A stretch of 64,000 bases of DNA from Natronincola ferrireducens (GTDB lineage: Bacteria > Bacillota > Clostridia > Peptostreptococcales > Natronincolaceae). The position numbers and the translations under genes were made by a program. Of this stretch, positions 8,046 through 17,456 are shown in pieces. The stretch's first letter is position 1, and every line of letters starts with the position of its first letter. The notes under the pieces were generated by a model. That model worked only from the letters and a program-made list of their open reading frames with translations, was not told where the DNA came from and made no database searches. The stretch lies in the NCBI RefSeq assembly GCF_900100845.1, contig NZ_FNFP01000007.1, forward strand, positions 33,585-97,584. The letters are read 5' to 3'.

Positions 8046-9023
8046 GTGGAAAAAATACTGGAAGTTAAAAACCTTTCAATACAATATAAAATAAACAGTG
8101 GTATTGTAAAAGCTGTTAACAATCTTAACCTTAGTTTAAACAGGGGAGAAAATCTTGGTATAGTTGGAGAAACAGGGGCAGGCAAGACAACAACTGCTCT
8201 AGGAATTATGGGACTTGTACCAAATCCCCCTGGTAAAGTTACAAGTGGAGAGATATTATTTGAAAATGAAAACCTGTTAAAGTTTAGTAAACAGAAGATG
8301 AGAAGCATCCGTGGAAAGAAGATATCTATGATTTTTCAGGATCCTATGACATCTCTTAATCCGGTAATGACAGTAGGAGATCAAATAGCTGAGTGCATAA
8401 GAATACACGAAAAAAGTTCAAAGCTACAGGCAACAGTTAAGGCAAAAGAGATACTTGAACTTGTCGGTATACCTGGAGCTAGATATGGTGATTATCCCCA
8501 CCAGTTCTCCGGGGGTATGAAACAAAGGGTGGTTATCGCAATAGCTCTTTCCTGTAGTCCTGCACTGCTTATAGCAGATGAGCCGACAACAGCCCTTGAC
8601 GTTACTATTCAAGCACAGGTACTGGATCTGATGAACAAGCTAAGAAAAGAGATTAACACCTCTATGCTGCTGATAACCCACGACTTGGGTGTAGTTGCAG
8701 AGGTGTGTGATAAGGTAGCTATAATGTATGCTGGTGAAATAGTTGAATATGGAACGTTGGACCAGATTTATAACAAGACGCTTCATCCTTACACCAAAGG
8801 ACTATTTGGATCGATACCAGATTTAGACACAGAGGCCCATAGGCTTAATCCTATACCAGGACTTATGCCAGATCCCACCAATTTAGGAAAGGGATGCAGC
8901 TTTGCTCCTAGATGTGCATACAAAACAGCCCAGTGTGAGAAGGAAGTTATAAAATCCCATACATTAGAGGATGGACATTATGTACGCTGTGGGAATGTAG
9001 GAATAGAGGAGATGATAAAATGA
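8046..9023 (+). CDS. Peptide ABC transporter ATPase, DppD/OppD type
   Basis: A 325-residue ABC ATPase with a GTG start. Walker [10 protein letters not shown] (near residue 38), Q-loop [10 protein letters not shown], signature FSGGMKQR (near 155), Walker [13 protein letters not shown] and the switch histidine (LLITHDLG) are all present. The C-terminal Opp/Dpp extension carries the cysteine set (GCSFAPRC...C...C) that binds an iron-sulfur cluster in related proteins. The stop overlaps the next start (ATGA). Confidence 0.93.
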   Translation: MEKILEVKNLSIQYKINSGIVKAVNNLNLSLNRGENLGIVGETGAGKTTTALGIMGLVPNPPGKVTSGEILFENENLLKFSKQKMRSIRGKKISMIFQDPMTSLNPVMTVGDQIAECIRIHEKSSKLQATVKAKEILELVGIPGARYGDYPHQFSGGMKQRVVIAIALSCSPALLIADEPTTALDVTIQAQVLDLMNKLRKEINTSMLLITHDLGVVAEVCDKVAIMYAGEIVEYGTLDQIYNKTLHPYTKGLFGSIPDLDTEAHRLNPIPGLMPDPTNLGKGCSFAPRCAYKTAQCEKEVIKSHTLEDGHYVRCGNVGIEEMIK

Positions 9024-9967
9024 GCGAGTTATTAAGAGTAAATAACCTCAAAAAATATTTTAAGACTCCTGCAGGACAGCTACATGCAGTAGACAACGTA
9101 AGCTTTGCCATAGAAAAGGGACAGACCCTCGGAGTAGTAGGCGAGTCAGGATGTGGAAAATCAACTCTTGGTAGAGTAATACTACATCTTTTAGACTCAA
9201 CAGATGGACAAATAATATTTGAAGGCAAGGACATAACAAATGTATCGAAAACACAGTTAAAAGAAATTCGAAGAGATATGCAAATGATATTTCAGGATCC
9301 ATTTTCATCTCTTAACCCAAGGATGAATGTAAAAAATCTAATATCTGAGCCTATGCAGATATATAACTTATTTGATGGGGACAAAGACAAACAGTTTAAA
9401 AAGACACAGGAGCTTATGGGAATCGTAGGTCTTGCAGAGCGTTTGACTAACTCATATCCCCACGAATTAGATGGAGGACGCAGACAGAGAATTGGTATAG
9501 CCCGTGCTTTGGCCCTCAGTCCTAAGTTTATAGTGTGTGACGAACCTGTATCGGCACTGGATGTATCTATACAGGCACAGATTTTGAATCTAATGCAGGA
9601 TTTACAGGAGCAGATGGGATTGACATATATTTTTATTACCCATGACCTATCTGTTGTAAAGCATATATCTGATGAAATATGTGTAATGTATTTGGGGAAT
9701 TTGGTGGAAAAATGCTCAGCTGCAGAGTTATTTAAACAGCAGTATCACCCTTATACTAAAGCCTTGTTATCTGCTATTCCTATAGCCAAAACAGGTGTTA
9801 AGCGTGAGCGTATAATATTAAAGGGAGAAATCACATCACCTATTAACCCTAAACCTGGATGTAGATTTGCTCCCAGATGTCTGCACTCTACTAAGGAATG
9901 TTTTGAGAAACAGCCTGAACTTAGAGAGGTTTCACCACACCACTTCGTGGCATGCCACTTACCATAA
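9020..9967 (+). CDS. Peptide ABC transporter ATPase, DppF/OppF type
   Basis: A 315-residue ABC ATPase overlapping the previous gene by 4 bases. Walker A GESGCGKS, Q-loop FQDPFSSLNP, Walker B FIVCDEPVSALD and switch histidine (FITHDLS) are intact. The signature reads LDGGRRQR, where the usual serine of LSGG is aspartate; I recall this variant in clostridial DppF-like proteins, so it is probably not a defect. The C-terminal cysteine-rich Opp/Dpp tail (GCRFAPRC) is present. Confidence 0.92.
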   Translation: MSELLRVNNLKKYFKTPAGQLHAVDNVSFAIEKGQTLGVVGESGCGKSTLGRVILHLLDSTDGQIIFEGKDITNVSKTQLKEIRRDMQMIFQDPFSSLNPRMNVKNLISEPMQIYNLFDGDKDKQFKKTQELMGIVGLAERLTNSYPHELDGGRRQRIGIARALALSPKFIVCDEPVSALDVSIQAQILNLMQDLQEQMGLTYIFITHDLSVVKHISDEICVMYLGNLVEKCSAAELFKQQYHPYTKALLSAIPIAKTGVKRERIILKGEITSPINPKPGCRFAPRCLHSTKECFEKQPELREVSPHHFVACHLP

Positions 9968-9995
9968 ATAAAAAAAATAATAAGGGGAGAAAATT

Positions 9996-11525
9996 ATGAA
10001 AAAACGTATGTTAGCAGGATTATTATCAATAGCATTGTTGCTTACTGCATGTGGTTCATCTACATCGACTACATCAGAAGCAGGAGACACTAAAAAAGAT
10101 GTGTTAGTAGTAGCTCAGGGAGCAGATCCTAAAAGCTTAGACCCACAAGCTACAACAGATGCACCAGCAGGTAGAGTATCATCTCAGATATTTGAGAACT
10201 TAGTTGAGCAGGATGAAGATATGAATGTAGTTCCAGGTTTAGCTGAGTCATGGGATATTGTTGATGGTAATACATATGTATTCCATCTTAGAAAAGGTGT
10301 TAAGTTCCACAATGGAGAGGAATTGACAGCAAATGATGTCATGTATACCTTCAAAAGAGCAGCAGCGTCACCACATGCTAAGTCAATTATGGCTACAATA
10401 GATGTGGAAGAGTGCAAAGTATTAGATGAAAACACATTTGAAATGAAATTATCTAAACCATTTGGGCCAATATTGGCACACTTAGCACATAATGTATTAG
10501 CTATAGTAAATGAAAAAGCTATAGTTGAAGCAGGAGATGCAGCTGGTCAGAAGCCAGTAGGAACAGGACCATACAAATTCTCTAAATGGGCAACAGGTGA
10601 CAGAATAGAGTTAACTAGAAATGATGAGTACTGGGGAGAAAAAGCCAAAATCAAAGATATAGTAATAAGAACTATACCTGAGACTGCAAGTAGAACTATT
10701 GAGTTAGAAACTGGTGGAATTGACGTGGCTATAGACGTATTGCCAAATGATATATCTCGTATAGAAGAAAACCCAAACACATCAATCTCTAGAAGTCCAG
10801 ATTTTTCAACAAACTTTATAGTGCTTACATGTACACAGGGACCACTTCAAGACGTACGTGTAAGACAAGCTATCAATATGGCTGTTAATACAGATGCTAT
10901 CATTAATGTTGTATATCAAGGAACAGGAACAAAGGGTTCAGGTCCAATGTCTCCAACTATTTGGGCACATAACAGTAACATCCCTCAATACGAATATAAT
11001 GTAGAGAAGGCAAAACAATTATTAGCAGATGCAGGATATGCTGATGGTATGAAATTATCCATTACAACAAGTGATCATCAGCAGAGGGTAGATACATGTG
11101 AAATGCTGCAGAATCAATTAAAGGCTGTAGGTATAGACTTAGAAATAAGCGTAATGGAGTGGGGAGCATTTTTGGAAAAAGTATATGCAGGTTCATTAGA
11201 AATGTTTGCTTTAGGATGGTCTGCTGCAACTGGTGACCCAGACTACGCTTTATATTCTCAGTACCACTCATCAAACCATGGTGAGTCTGGAAACATGGCA
11301 TTCTATACTAATGAAGACGTAGATGCTCTGCTAGACAAAGGTAGGGACGCTACAGACGAAAATGAGAGAAAAGAAGCATACTTGAAAGCACAGGAATTAA
11401 TTATGAAGGATGCTCCATGTATATTCCTACAGCATGGAGAAAAAATAGCTGGATACACAAGTGCATTAACAAAGTTCAATACACATCCGTCAGGAACATT
11501 TAATTTCAGTAAATTTGAATTTTAA
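9996..11525 (+). CDS. Peptide-binding lipoprotein, DppA/OppA type (solute-binding family 5)
   Basis: A 509-residue extracellular binding protein. A signal peptide ends in the lipobox LLTACG (lipid-linked Cys at about residue 19), followed by a serine/threonine-rich linker. The mature part shows family-5 hallmarks: DPKSLDPQATTD, LAESWDIVDGNTYVFHLRKG-like segment, and GTGPYKFSKW. It captures peptides and hands them to the DppBC-type channel. It is the last transporter gene of the operon, with AGGGGAG 8 bases before its ATG. Confidence 0.93.
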   Translation: MKKRMLAGLLSIALLLTACGSSTSTTSEAGDTKKDVLVVAQGADPKSLDPQATTDAPAGRVSSQIFENLVEQDEDMNVVPGLAESWDIVDGNTYVFHLRKGVKFHNGEELTANDVMYTFKRAAASPHAKSIMATIDVEECKVLDENTFEMKLSKPFGPILAHLAHNVLAIVNEKAIVEAGDAAGQKPVGTGPYKFSKWATGDRIELTRNDEYWGEKAKIKDIVIRTIPETASRTIELETGGIDVAIDVLPNDISRIEENPNTSISRSPDFSTNFIVLTCTQGPLQDVRVRQAINMAVNTDAIINVVYQGTGTKGSGPMSPTIWAHNSNIPQYEYNVEKAKQLLADAGYADGMKLSITTSDHQQRVDTCEMLQNQLKAVGIDLEISVMEWGAFLEKVYAGSLEMFALGWSAATGDPDYALYSQYHSSNHGESGNMAFYTNEDVDALLDKGRDATDENERKEAYLKAQELIMKDAPCIFLQHGEKIAGYTSALTKFNTHPSGTFNFSKFEF

Positions 11526-11597
11526 TAGTAAATATCAGTATAATGCCTTTTCATCAAAATGGAAAGGCATTACTCACATAAAGAAGAGGTGTTTTGT

Positions 11598-12878
11598 ATG
11601 AACAATTTTATTAGGGATATAGAAAAGAAGGTTTATGATGCAGGGCTTTTGCCATTAGAAAAACAGGCTACCCTGTGGACTGAAATATTAACAGAAAAAT
11701 TTGATACAGTACTTCCCCAGATTATGAAAACCTCTAATATGGACATGTGGCTAGTGATCTGCAAGGAAAACTGTGAGGATCCTGTATTTAAAACAATAAC
11801 TACATGGGATATGCCAAGCGCAAGACGTGTTACGATACTTGGATTTTATTATGATAGGGTGAAGAATCAAGTCCACAAAATGATATTAGGCTCACCATCA
11901 CCAGAGATGCTGAAGCTGTATGTAAATGTTAAGGAGAGAGAAGAGGATGTATGGGATTGCTTGAACAGAATCATAAATCAGTATAAACCATCATCTATCG
12001 GCATCAACAAAAGCTCTGAGTTTGCATATTGCGATGGTATTACTAGTACATCATATGATATACTGATGCAAAAATTAGATGACGAATACAAAAAAAACAT
12101 AGTAAGTTCTGAAGAGTTATGCGTTAAATGGCTCCAGACAGTAACACCTACAGAATTAAAAACTATGAAGGCTATGGTAGATATAACACACGATATTATA
12201 AAAGCTTCTTTTTCAAGAAATATAATAACACCGGGTAAAACAACAACTACAGATATAGAGTGGTACATGAGGAATTTAATAACTAAGCTTGGATTTGATT
12301 TCTGGTTTGGACCTGATGTTGACCTCCAGAGAAAAGGTAGCAGTGTAACAAGAATGTTTGATGAAGTAATTATGGAGGAGGACTTATTACATTGCGATAT
12401 AGGTATTGTGTGTAAGTTCATACAACTACATACCGATGTTCAGAGAATAGGATATGTAATAAATAATGAAAAGCAGGTACCAGAAGGTTTTAACAGATTA
12501 CTTCATATAGGAAATGAGTTTCAGGATATCGTTTCACAATGCTTTAAGCTTGGTATAAGTGGAAACGATGTATTCGAAAATTCAATAAATATAGCTAAAG
12601 ATAGAGGAATTAAGGCCATGCTTTATACACATCCTTTAGGGACATTTGGACATGGTGCTGGACCAAGTATCGGAATGTACGATAAACAGATGCCTCAACC
12701 TGGCAAGGGTGAAAAATTAATAGAAAATAACACTTGTTACGCTCTTGAGTTAAATATAAAAGCATGCCTTTCTCATTGGGATAATCAAGAGATTTATGCA
12801 TATTTAGAAGAAGATATATTCTTTAACGAAACAGTAGAATATATATCCGGCAGACAGACAGAAGTTATAGCAATATAG
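11598..12878 (+). CDS. M24 family metallopeptidase (Xaa-Pro peptidase-like)
   Basis: A 426-residue two-domain M24 (pita-bread) protein. The N-terminal creatinase-like domain spans about residues 1-150. In the C-terminal domain the metal ligands can be traced: Asp in HCDIGIV, Asp in HTDVQRIGY, His in THPLGTFGHGAG, Glu in CYALELNI and a late Glu. It probably cleaves X-Pro peptides or a related bond in imported peptides. I start at ATG 11598 (GAGGTG upstream) rather than an in-frame ATG 39 bases earlier that lacks a ribosome site. Confidence 0.85.
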   Translation: MNNFIRDIEKKVYDAGLLPLEKQATLWTEILTEKFDTVLPQIMKTSNMDMWLVICKENCEDPVFKTITTWDMPSARRVTILGFYYDRVKNQVHKMILGSPSPEMLKLYVNVKEREEDVWDCLNRIINQYKPSSIGINKSSEFAYCDGITSTSYDILMQKLDDEYKKNIVSSEELCVKWLQTVTPTELKTMKAMVDITHDIIKASFSRNIITPGKTTTTDIEWYMRNLITKLGFDFWFGPDVDLQRKGSSVTRMFDEVIMEEDLLHCDIGIVCKFIQLHTDVQRIGYVINNEKQVPEGFNRLLHIGNEFQDIVSQCFKLGISGNDVFENSINIAKDRGIKAMLYTHPLGTFGHGAGPSIGMYDKQMPQPGKGEKLIENNTCYALELNIKACLSHWDNQEIYAYLEEDIFFNETVEYISGRQTEVIAI

Positions 12879-12887
12879 GAGGGAATT

Positions 12888-14120
12888 ATGCCAAATATAG
12901 AGTTGATGAAAAAATATGCAAGATTGCTGGTGAGACTTGGTATAAACGTACAGAAAGACAAGTATCTAGTTATAAATACAGAAGCTGAAAACTATGAAAT
13001 GGTAAGATATATTGTAGATGAAGCTTTAAAAAAGGGAGCAAAGGATGTAATTGTATTTTATAAAGATATACATGTAGATAAGTCAAGAGCATTCCATTTA
13101 GATGCAGAAGATTTGTCTGCAATACCACACTGGCAACAGAAGGCTATGGAGGATTATTTCAACAATGGAGCAGATTCAATAATCTTAAAAAGCAACTATC
13201 CTAATTTTCTTGAGGATATACCAGCAGATAAAACAAATGCACTTTCTCTATTGGAAGATAATCTAAGAAATTATGTTAGAAGAGGGGTGCAGAATAATGG
13301 AAGTCACTGGTGCATTGCATGTATTCCTAACAGAAAATGGGCAGCTTATGTTTTTCCAGAACTAGATGAGGAAAATGCATACGAAATGATGTGGAAATAT
13401 ATATTTAATTTCTGCAAAATAACTCTTGATAAAGATCCTGTAGAGGAATGGTATAAGGATAGAGAAACATTTTGGGAATATAAAGAAATTCTAGATAAGA
13501 TGGACATAGATTATATCCATTTTACTAATTCAAAGGGAACTGATATAAAAATAGGTATGCATAAATCAAGCTGCTGGACATGCGGTATAAACTCTCTTGA
13601 TTTTAATGAAGATAACTATCTTCCTAATTTACCTACTGCAGAAATTGCATCTTCTCCTGATAAATACAGAGTAAATGGAAGGGTATATTCTACAAAGCCC
13701 TTAGTATTCGGTGGAAAATTAGTAGATGATTTTTATATAGAATTTAAAGATGGTAAAGTAATAGAATTCTATGGAAACACAGGTAATGATGTTCTAGAAA
13801 AGATTATTAGAGCAGATGAAGGAAGCTGTTATCTTGGAGAGGTAGCTTTAGTTTCTAAGGATTCACCTATAGCTAAGACAGATAGAATTTATTATTCTAC
13901 ATTGTTAGATGAAAATGCATCTTGTCATCTTGCATTAGGCAAAGGATTCCCACAGTGTATTAAGGATTTTGCAGACAAAAAAAGCTTTGAAGCTTTCAAT
14001 CTTAACGATTCATCTATTCATGTAGATTTCATGTTTGGTTCAGATGATATGACAGCCACTGCATACACGTATAGTGGTGAAAAAATAATAATAATGAAAG
14101 ATGGAATGATTACTCTATAA
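12888..14120 (+). CDS. M29 family aminopeptidase (AmpS/PepS-like)
   Basis: A 410-residue M29-type thermophilic aminopeptidase-like protein. It shows the family layout: N-terminal domain with DKYLVINTE and VIVFYKD, a middle metal-site region around GEVALV (near residue 317), and a C-terminal HLALGKGF...DFMFGSDD segment with the late His and Asp ligands. It removes N-terminal residues from peptides in the cytoplasm, the final step after import by the Dpp-like system. AGGAGGG precedes the ATG 9 bases after the M24 gene. Its 3' end overlaps the convergent codY-like gene by 6 bases. Confidence 0.88.
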   Translation: MPNIELMKKYARLLVRLGINVQKDKYLVINTEAENYEMVRYIVDEALKKGAKDVIVFYKDIHVDKSRAFHLDAEDLSAIPHWQQKAMEDYFNNGADSIILKSNYPNFLEDIPADKTNALSLLEDNLRNYVRRGVQNNGSHWCIACIPNRKWAAYVFPELDEENAYEMMWKYIFNFCKITLDKDPVEEWYKDRETFWEYKEILDKMDIDYIHFTNSKGTDIKIGMHKSSCWTCGINSLDFNEDNYLPNLPTAEIASSPDKYRVNGRVYSTKPLVFGGKLVDDFYIEFKDGKVIEFYGNTGNDVLEKIIRADEGSCYLGEVALVSKDSPIAKTDRIYYSTLLDENASCHLALGKGFPQCIKDFADKKSFEAFNLNDSSIHVDFMFGSDDMTATAYTYSGEKIIIMKDGMITL

Positions 14121-14131
14121 AGAGTAATCAT
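14106..14131. terminator. Bidirectional terminator spanning two convergent stop codons
   Basis: Perfect 11-base arms (14106-14116 and 14121-14131) with a 4-base loop. The aminopeptidase TAA (14118-14120) and the codY-like TAG (14117-14115) both fall in it. A T-rich run follows on the plus strand (to 14146) and an A-rich run on the left serves the minus strand, so one hairpin can end both transcripts. Confidence 0.85.
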
Positions 14132-14912
14132 TGTCTTTTATTTTTTCTATAATAGCAGATCTTATATATTTGTTTAATATTTTTATATATGTTCCTTTTA
14201 CGCCAAGACATTTTGTTTCTATAGTACCGGCACTTTCAAGCTTTTTGATAGTGCTACTTATTATGGAACGTGTAACATATGCACTGGCGGAGACTTTATT
14301 AAGTATAATAGTCGCTTCATCCTCATGCATATTTTCTATTATGGCAGCTGCAGCGGTTAATTCACTAAATGACAATGACTTTAATGCCAGATTTGTATAT
14401 GTTTTTTCTATAGCCTCTGCTTCAATCTGCTTCTGCTGTTGTCTCATCAGTTCTAAAGAAATTATAACAGAGGCATAATCATATAAAAACTCTTCATTAA
14501 CATCAAAAGCTTTTTCATATCGTATAAGGAGTATGCCTGATATTTTAATGAAATTGCAAAATATAGGAACTAAAGAAAAATATCTGTTTTTATATATACA
14601 CTTAGTTACACCAGGGCATGTACATTTAGGCTTGTTCTCAAATGAATTATGAATAACATTATCTGTATTTCTGAAAATATCCATGTAAATGTCAGGCATA
14701 GTATAATTAACAAGAGAATCTTTGTTATGGATACACTGTGAACTTAATGGAGCATAGTATGAAAAAATGTTTCCATCATTATTAAATAAATATATATTTG
14801 AGGATAAAATATCTCCAAGCTGCATACATAATTCATCCAATGGAATAAAATTTGTAGATGATTTTTTTAATACTGAATTCAAACATTTTAGTTTATTTAT
14901 AACTTCACTCAT
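14115..14912 (-). CDS. CodY-family GTP-sensing regulator, divergent paralogue
   Basis: A 265-residue protein co-linear with CodY: an N-terminal GAF-type sensor domain (about 1-155), linker helix, and a C-terminal winged helix (about 190-255) ending in KKLESAG...KGTYIKILN, nearly identical to CodY. CodY represses peptide and amino-acid uptake genes when GTP and branched-chain amino acids are high. The recognition helix differs from the CodY norm (TRSIISSTIKKLESAG instead of TRSVIVNALRKLESAG) and I cannot find the equivalent of the isoleucine-binding arginine of Bacillus CodY. Extra cysteines sit at CTCPGVTKC. It is therefore likely a dedicated regulator of the adjacent peptide operon rather than the housekeeping CodY. 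Confidence 0.82.
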   Translation of the reverse strand: MSEVINKLKCLNSVLKKSSTNFIPLDELCMQLGDILSSNIYLFNNDGNIFSYYAPLSSQCIHNKDSLVNYTMPDIYMDIFRNTDNVIHNSFENKPKCTCPGVTKCIYKNRYFSLVPIFCNFIKISGILLIRYEKAFDVNEEFLYDYASVIISLELMRQQQKQIEAEAIEKTYTNLALKSLSFSELTAAAAIIENMHEDEATIILNKVSASAYVTRSIISSTIKKLESAGTIETKCLGVKGTYIKILNKYIRSAIIEKIKDNDYSL

Positions 14913-15733
14913 TTATACAAAACTCCAATATAATATTTTTATCATAGTTATGGCTTATTATTCAATATAGTATACCCTTTTTAAAACAAAGTCAATAATT
15001 ATGAACTAATCAGTAACGTAGTTCCTCTATAGCATTATAAATAGGCATATTTCTTAACTGCTAACAATCACTTTAGACCACTTATTTTTTAAATTGAACA
15101 TAAAATATAGAAGATCTAAAATAAAATTTTTAATTATATATATCACTTTTCTATCAACCGTCAAACTCCCGTGGCAAAGAAGGGAGTTTTGTGCTAAGTA
15201 ATTTTTTTTAAAAATTGCAAATAATTTTAAAGTGTGATATACTTAATAGGTTAGTTTATAAGTTATAAAAGCTGGTTATATTAAGATTAAATTATTTTTT
15301 ATAATAATCTTATCGTTAGTTTCAAAATTGCTATGAAGATGCTTTTCATTTTATTTCTAAGGTTTACAACAATTACCATACCTTCCTTAGGGTGTATTAA
15401 AGATTTTAAAATAGCCCTTTCAAATATCTAATAATGAAAGTAGATTTATTCTATTCTTGAATTTTTCATATAAATTATTAAAACAAATAATTGCACACGT
15501 ATTCTCATTAATTTTTATAAGATGATTGTTATGAGTTCCTAATAATAGCTATTATTTTATGGGATGTCTTTAGGTGATGAAGAAGTACTTAATACAAGAC
15601 TGGTTGCTAACATACTCTTTATGTTAGTTTTTTTGTTATGGTGATTCTTGCATAGAGGAAAGAATATACTTACGAATATATTATTGTTACTATACTTATG
15701 AACAATGATTAATTGGAAAGGAGGTGTCTTTTA
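14913..15733. other. 820-base AT-rich gap without a recognisable gene
   Basis: No open frame of useful length with a ribosome site. It contains two clear hairpins: AAACTCCC/GGGAGTTT (15163-15189) with a short T run, and CTAACATA/TATGTTAG (15607-15627) followed by TTTTTTTG. These look like terminators of genes that have been lost, which would fit the left border of the accessory island. Confidence 0.5.
15607..15636 (+). terminator. Intrinsic terminator without an upstream gene
   Basis: Arms CTAACATA (15607-15614) and TATGTTAG (15620-15627) with a 5-base loop and a run of seven T. There is no intact gene to its left, so it may end a short RNA or be left from a deleted gene. Confidence 0.6.
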
Positions 15734-16273
15734 ATGACACAACATTTAATATTAACCCTTATTGGATTATTTTTAGTAACGGTATTTGCTAATATTTTAG
15801 CAACACTTAAAAGCATATTAATGGCAAAAAAAATTATGAACCCAGTGTATATCTTAGTATTTGTTGATGCTATCATTTTTGCAACAGTTGTTGGCAAGGT
15901 AACTAGCTCAAATGGATTTCATTTTGCAGTTGCATATGCATTAGGAAAAACATTAGGTGTTTTTATCGGTAGTATAATCGAAGAACGGCTTGCTCTAGGG
16001 ATATTAGAAGTAGATATATTTTTAAATAATAAAAGTAAAATGATCCAAATAGCAGAAAATCTCAGAGAAGAAGGCTATACAGTTAATAATTTTTTAGCAC
16101 GAGGAAATAATGGCGATAGAAGATACAAGTTAGAGGTTATTATAAGGAGAAAAGAATTCAGAGTACTTGAAGATATTATGGATAAATGTGGCGTAACAAA
16201 GCCAACTTTAAAGATTAAAAATATTAATAAGGTGGAAGGTAAAATTACCACAACAAGGATAAAGGCAATTTAA
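15734..16273 (+). CDS. UPF0316 / DUF2179-type membrane protein
   Basis: A 179-residue protein with three N-terminal membrane helices (about 5-80, including the ATLKSILMAKKI and ALGKTLGVFIGSIIEE segments of DUF5698) and a C-terminal soluble DUF2179 domain (about 110-165) with RRKEFRVLEDI. This is the UPF0316 architecture (YebE-like). DUF2179 domains are thought to be sensory, but no function is established. AAAGGAGGTG lies 7 bases before ATG 15734, which decides the start. Confidence 0.85.
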   Translation: MTQHLILTLIGLFLVTVFANILATLKSILMAKKIMNPVYILVFVDAIIFATVVGKVTSSNGFHFAVAYALGKTLGVFIGSIIEERLALGILEVDIFLNNKSKMIQIAENLREEGYTVNNFLARGNNGDRRYKLEVIIRRKEFRVLEDIMDKCGVTKPTLKIKNINKVEGKITTTRIKAI

Positions 16274-16293
16274 GCAAGGCGAAGAATTGTGGA

Positions 16294-16398
16294 TTAGCCA
16301 TCCTCTTTTGGAATCAATGTACTTAAAATCATAATCAACAGCTCATTAAGATCTTTAGCGTCTGTATCTACTGAAAATTCCTGAATAATCTTATTCAT
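16294..16398 (-). CDS. Small ORF, unknown
   Basis: A 34-codon frame, MNKIIQEFSVDTDAKD at the start and LIPKEDG at the end, with GGGGG seven bases before the ATG. It has amphipathic character and no membrane helix. I recognise no family. It is the first minus-strand gene of the accessory island. Confidence 0.45.
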   Translation of the reverse strand: MNKIIQEFSVDTDAKDLNELLIMILSTLIPKEDG

Positions 16399-16514
16399 CT
16401 AACATCCCCCATAAAACTATATGTCTACATGGGAAACAATAGAACTAAACATAGGTGGGGACAAGCTATTCCCCTTATTGCATCGGTAAAAATGCAACCT
16501 GCCATATTCTCTTT

Positions 16515-16832
16515 TCATTTTTTACTAACTGAAAAGAGTAAATAAAAGGATTTTGAATAGATTTTTGCCACAAACTTAATAACAAAATATATGATTAATA
16601 TGTTAATTAGTAGAATTGCTGGGTCTATAGATAATCCTGCATTACCAGTAAAAAAATTAGCTCCAAACCATCTACTTGAAGGTTCGGTTTGAAAAAAGGT
16701 TATATAGTTTATAGGAAAACCATATTGATACCTCAATATGGCGGTTGATTCCCCTGGACTACTTGGTAAGATTAATGTAGTCATTATAGCAATAATAGTG
16801 CTTGATATAAAAAAGGTTCTTCTGTTATTCAT
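16515..16832 (-). CDS. Hypothetical membrane protein with two helices
   Basis: A 105-residue protein with one helix at the N-terminus (about 7-24) and a second near residues 68-90; the segment between them (TAILRYQYGFPINYITFF..) would lie outside the cell. GAGGAGG lies 9 bases before the ATG. No family recognised. It is part of the run of small secreted or membrane proteins in this island. Confidence 0.6.
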   Translation of the reverse strand: MNNRRTFFISSTIIAIMTTLILPSSPGESTAILRYQYGFPINYITFFQTEPSSRWFGANFFTGNAGLSIDPAILLINILIIYFVIKFVAKIYSKSFYLLFSVSKK

Positions 16833-16949
16833 ATTTCTTCCTCCTCGTATAATATTTCCAGTATCTTTCCTAAAAAATCCTTTTTTAAAAGATCATGGGT
16901 ATACTTTATATCTACAATGAATTAACCGTTGTACATATTGCTATACAAA

Positions 16950-17297
16950 CTAATCCAATAGCTTAATTCTGTAACATTTTCCAATTTGTGCAGGATAGCT
17001 TTCTGCGATTTGACCATTATAAAAGATCTCAGTTTGCATTCCTATTTGGATGTCATCAATTTTTATTTCCATATCCTGAGAATCTAATAGGGTTGCATCA
17101 TTAACAGATACCTTGATTCGGTCAGCAGAATTCAACTCGGTAGAGCCTTCTTTGGGTTCTACTAACAGATAGGACTCGTTGTTCTCCAGCACCGTTGCAC
17201 TAAAGGAAACCCCATTACTATCTTCTGAATTAGTACAGGCGGTTAAAATTGCAAACGTCATTATTACATACATAATCAAAAAAATTTTTTTATTCAC
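16950..17297 (-). CDS. DUF3221-like lipoprotein
   Basis: A 115-residue exported protein starting at GTG with GGGAGAG upstream. The signal peptide ends in a lipobox (LTACTNS, Cys at about residue 21). The mature domain (FSATVLENNESYLLVEPKEG ... QIAESYPAQIGKCYRIKL) matches the DUF3221 pattern common in Firmicutes: a small OB-like beta barrel anchored outside the membrane. Function unknown. Confidence 0.75.
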   Translation of the reverse strand: MNKKIFLIMYVIMTFAILTACTNSEDSNGVSFSATVLENNESYLLVEPKEGSTELNSADRIKVSVNDATLLDSQDMEIKIDDIQIGMQTEIFYNGQIAESYPAQIGKCYRIKLLD

Positions 17298-17456
17298 TAT
17301 AAATCTCTCCCTTCAGTTCCTAGACGATTCATAAGTAAGATTAGTTCCATGTAACACTAACCTTTAATACGTAAAATTCTCCATATCTTTTTGCAGACTA
17401 TTTTCTTCTTTCATTAAATCAACCTTCATCTAAAATCCTTAAATAAATGATATTGA

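Noticed and set aside
9470..9490. DppF-like signature LDGG as a sign of an inactive ATPase
   Set aside because: All other motifs are intact and I recall the same variant in related clostridial transporters.
5001..9967. Long open frames antisense to the transporter and other strong genes
   Set aside because: They are shadows of well-supported genes, lack ribosome sites and encode no recognisable domain.
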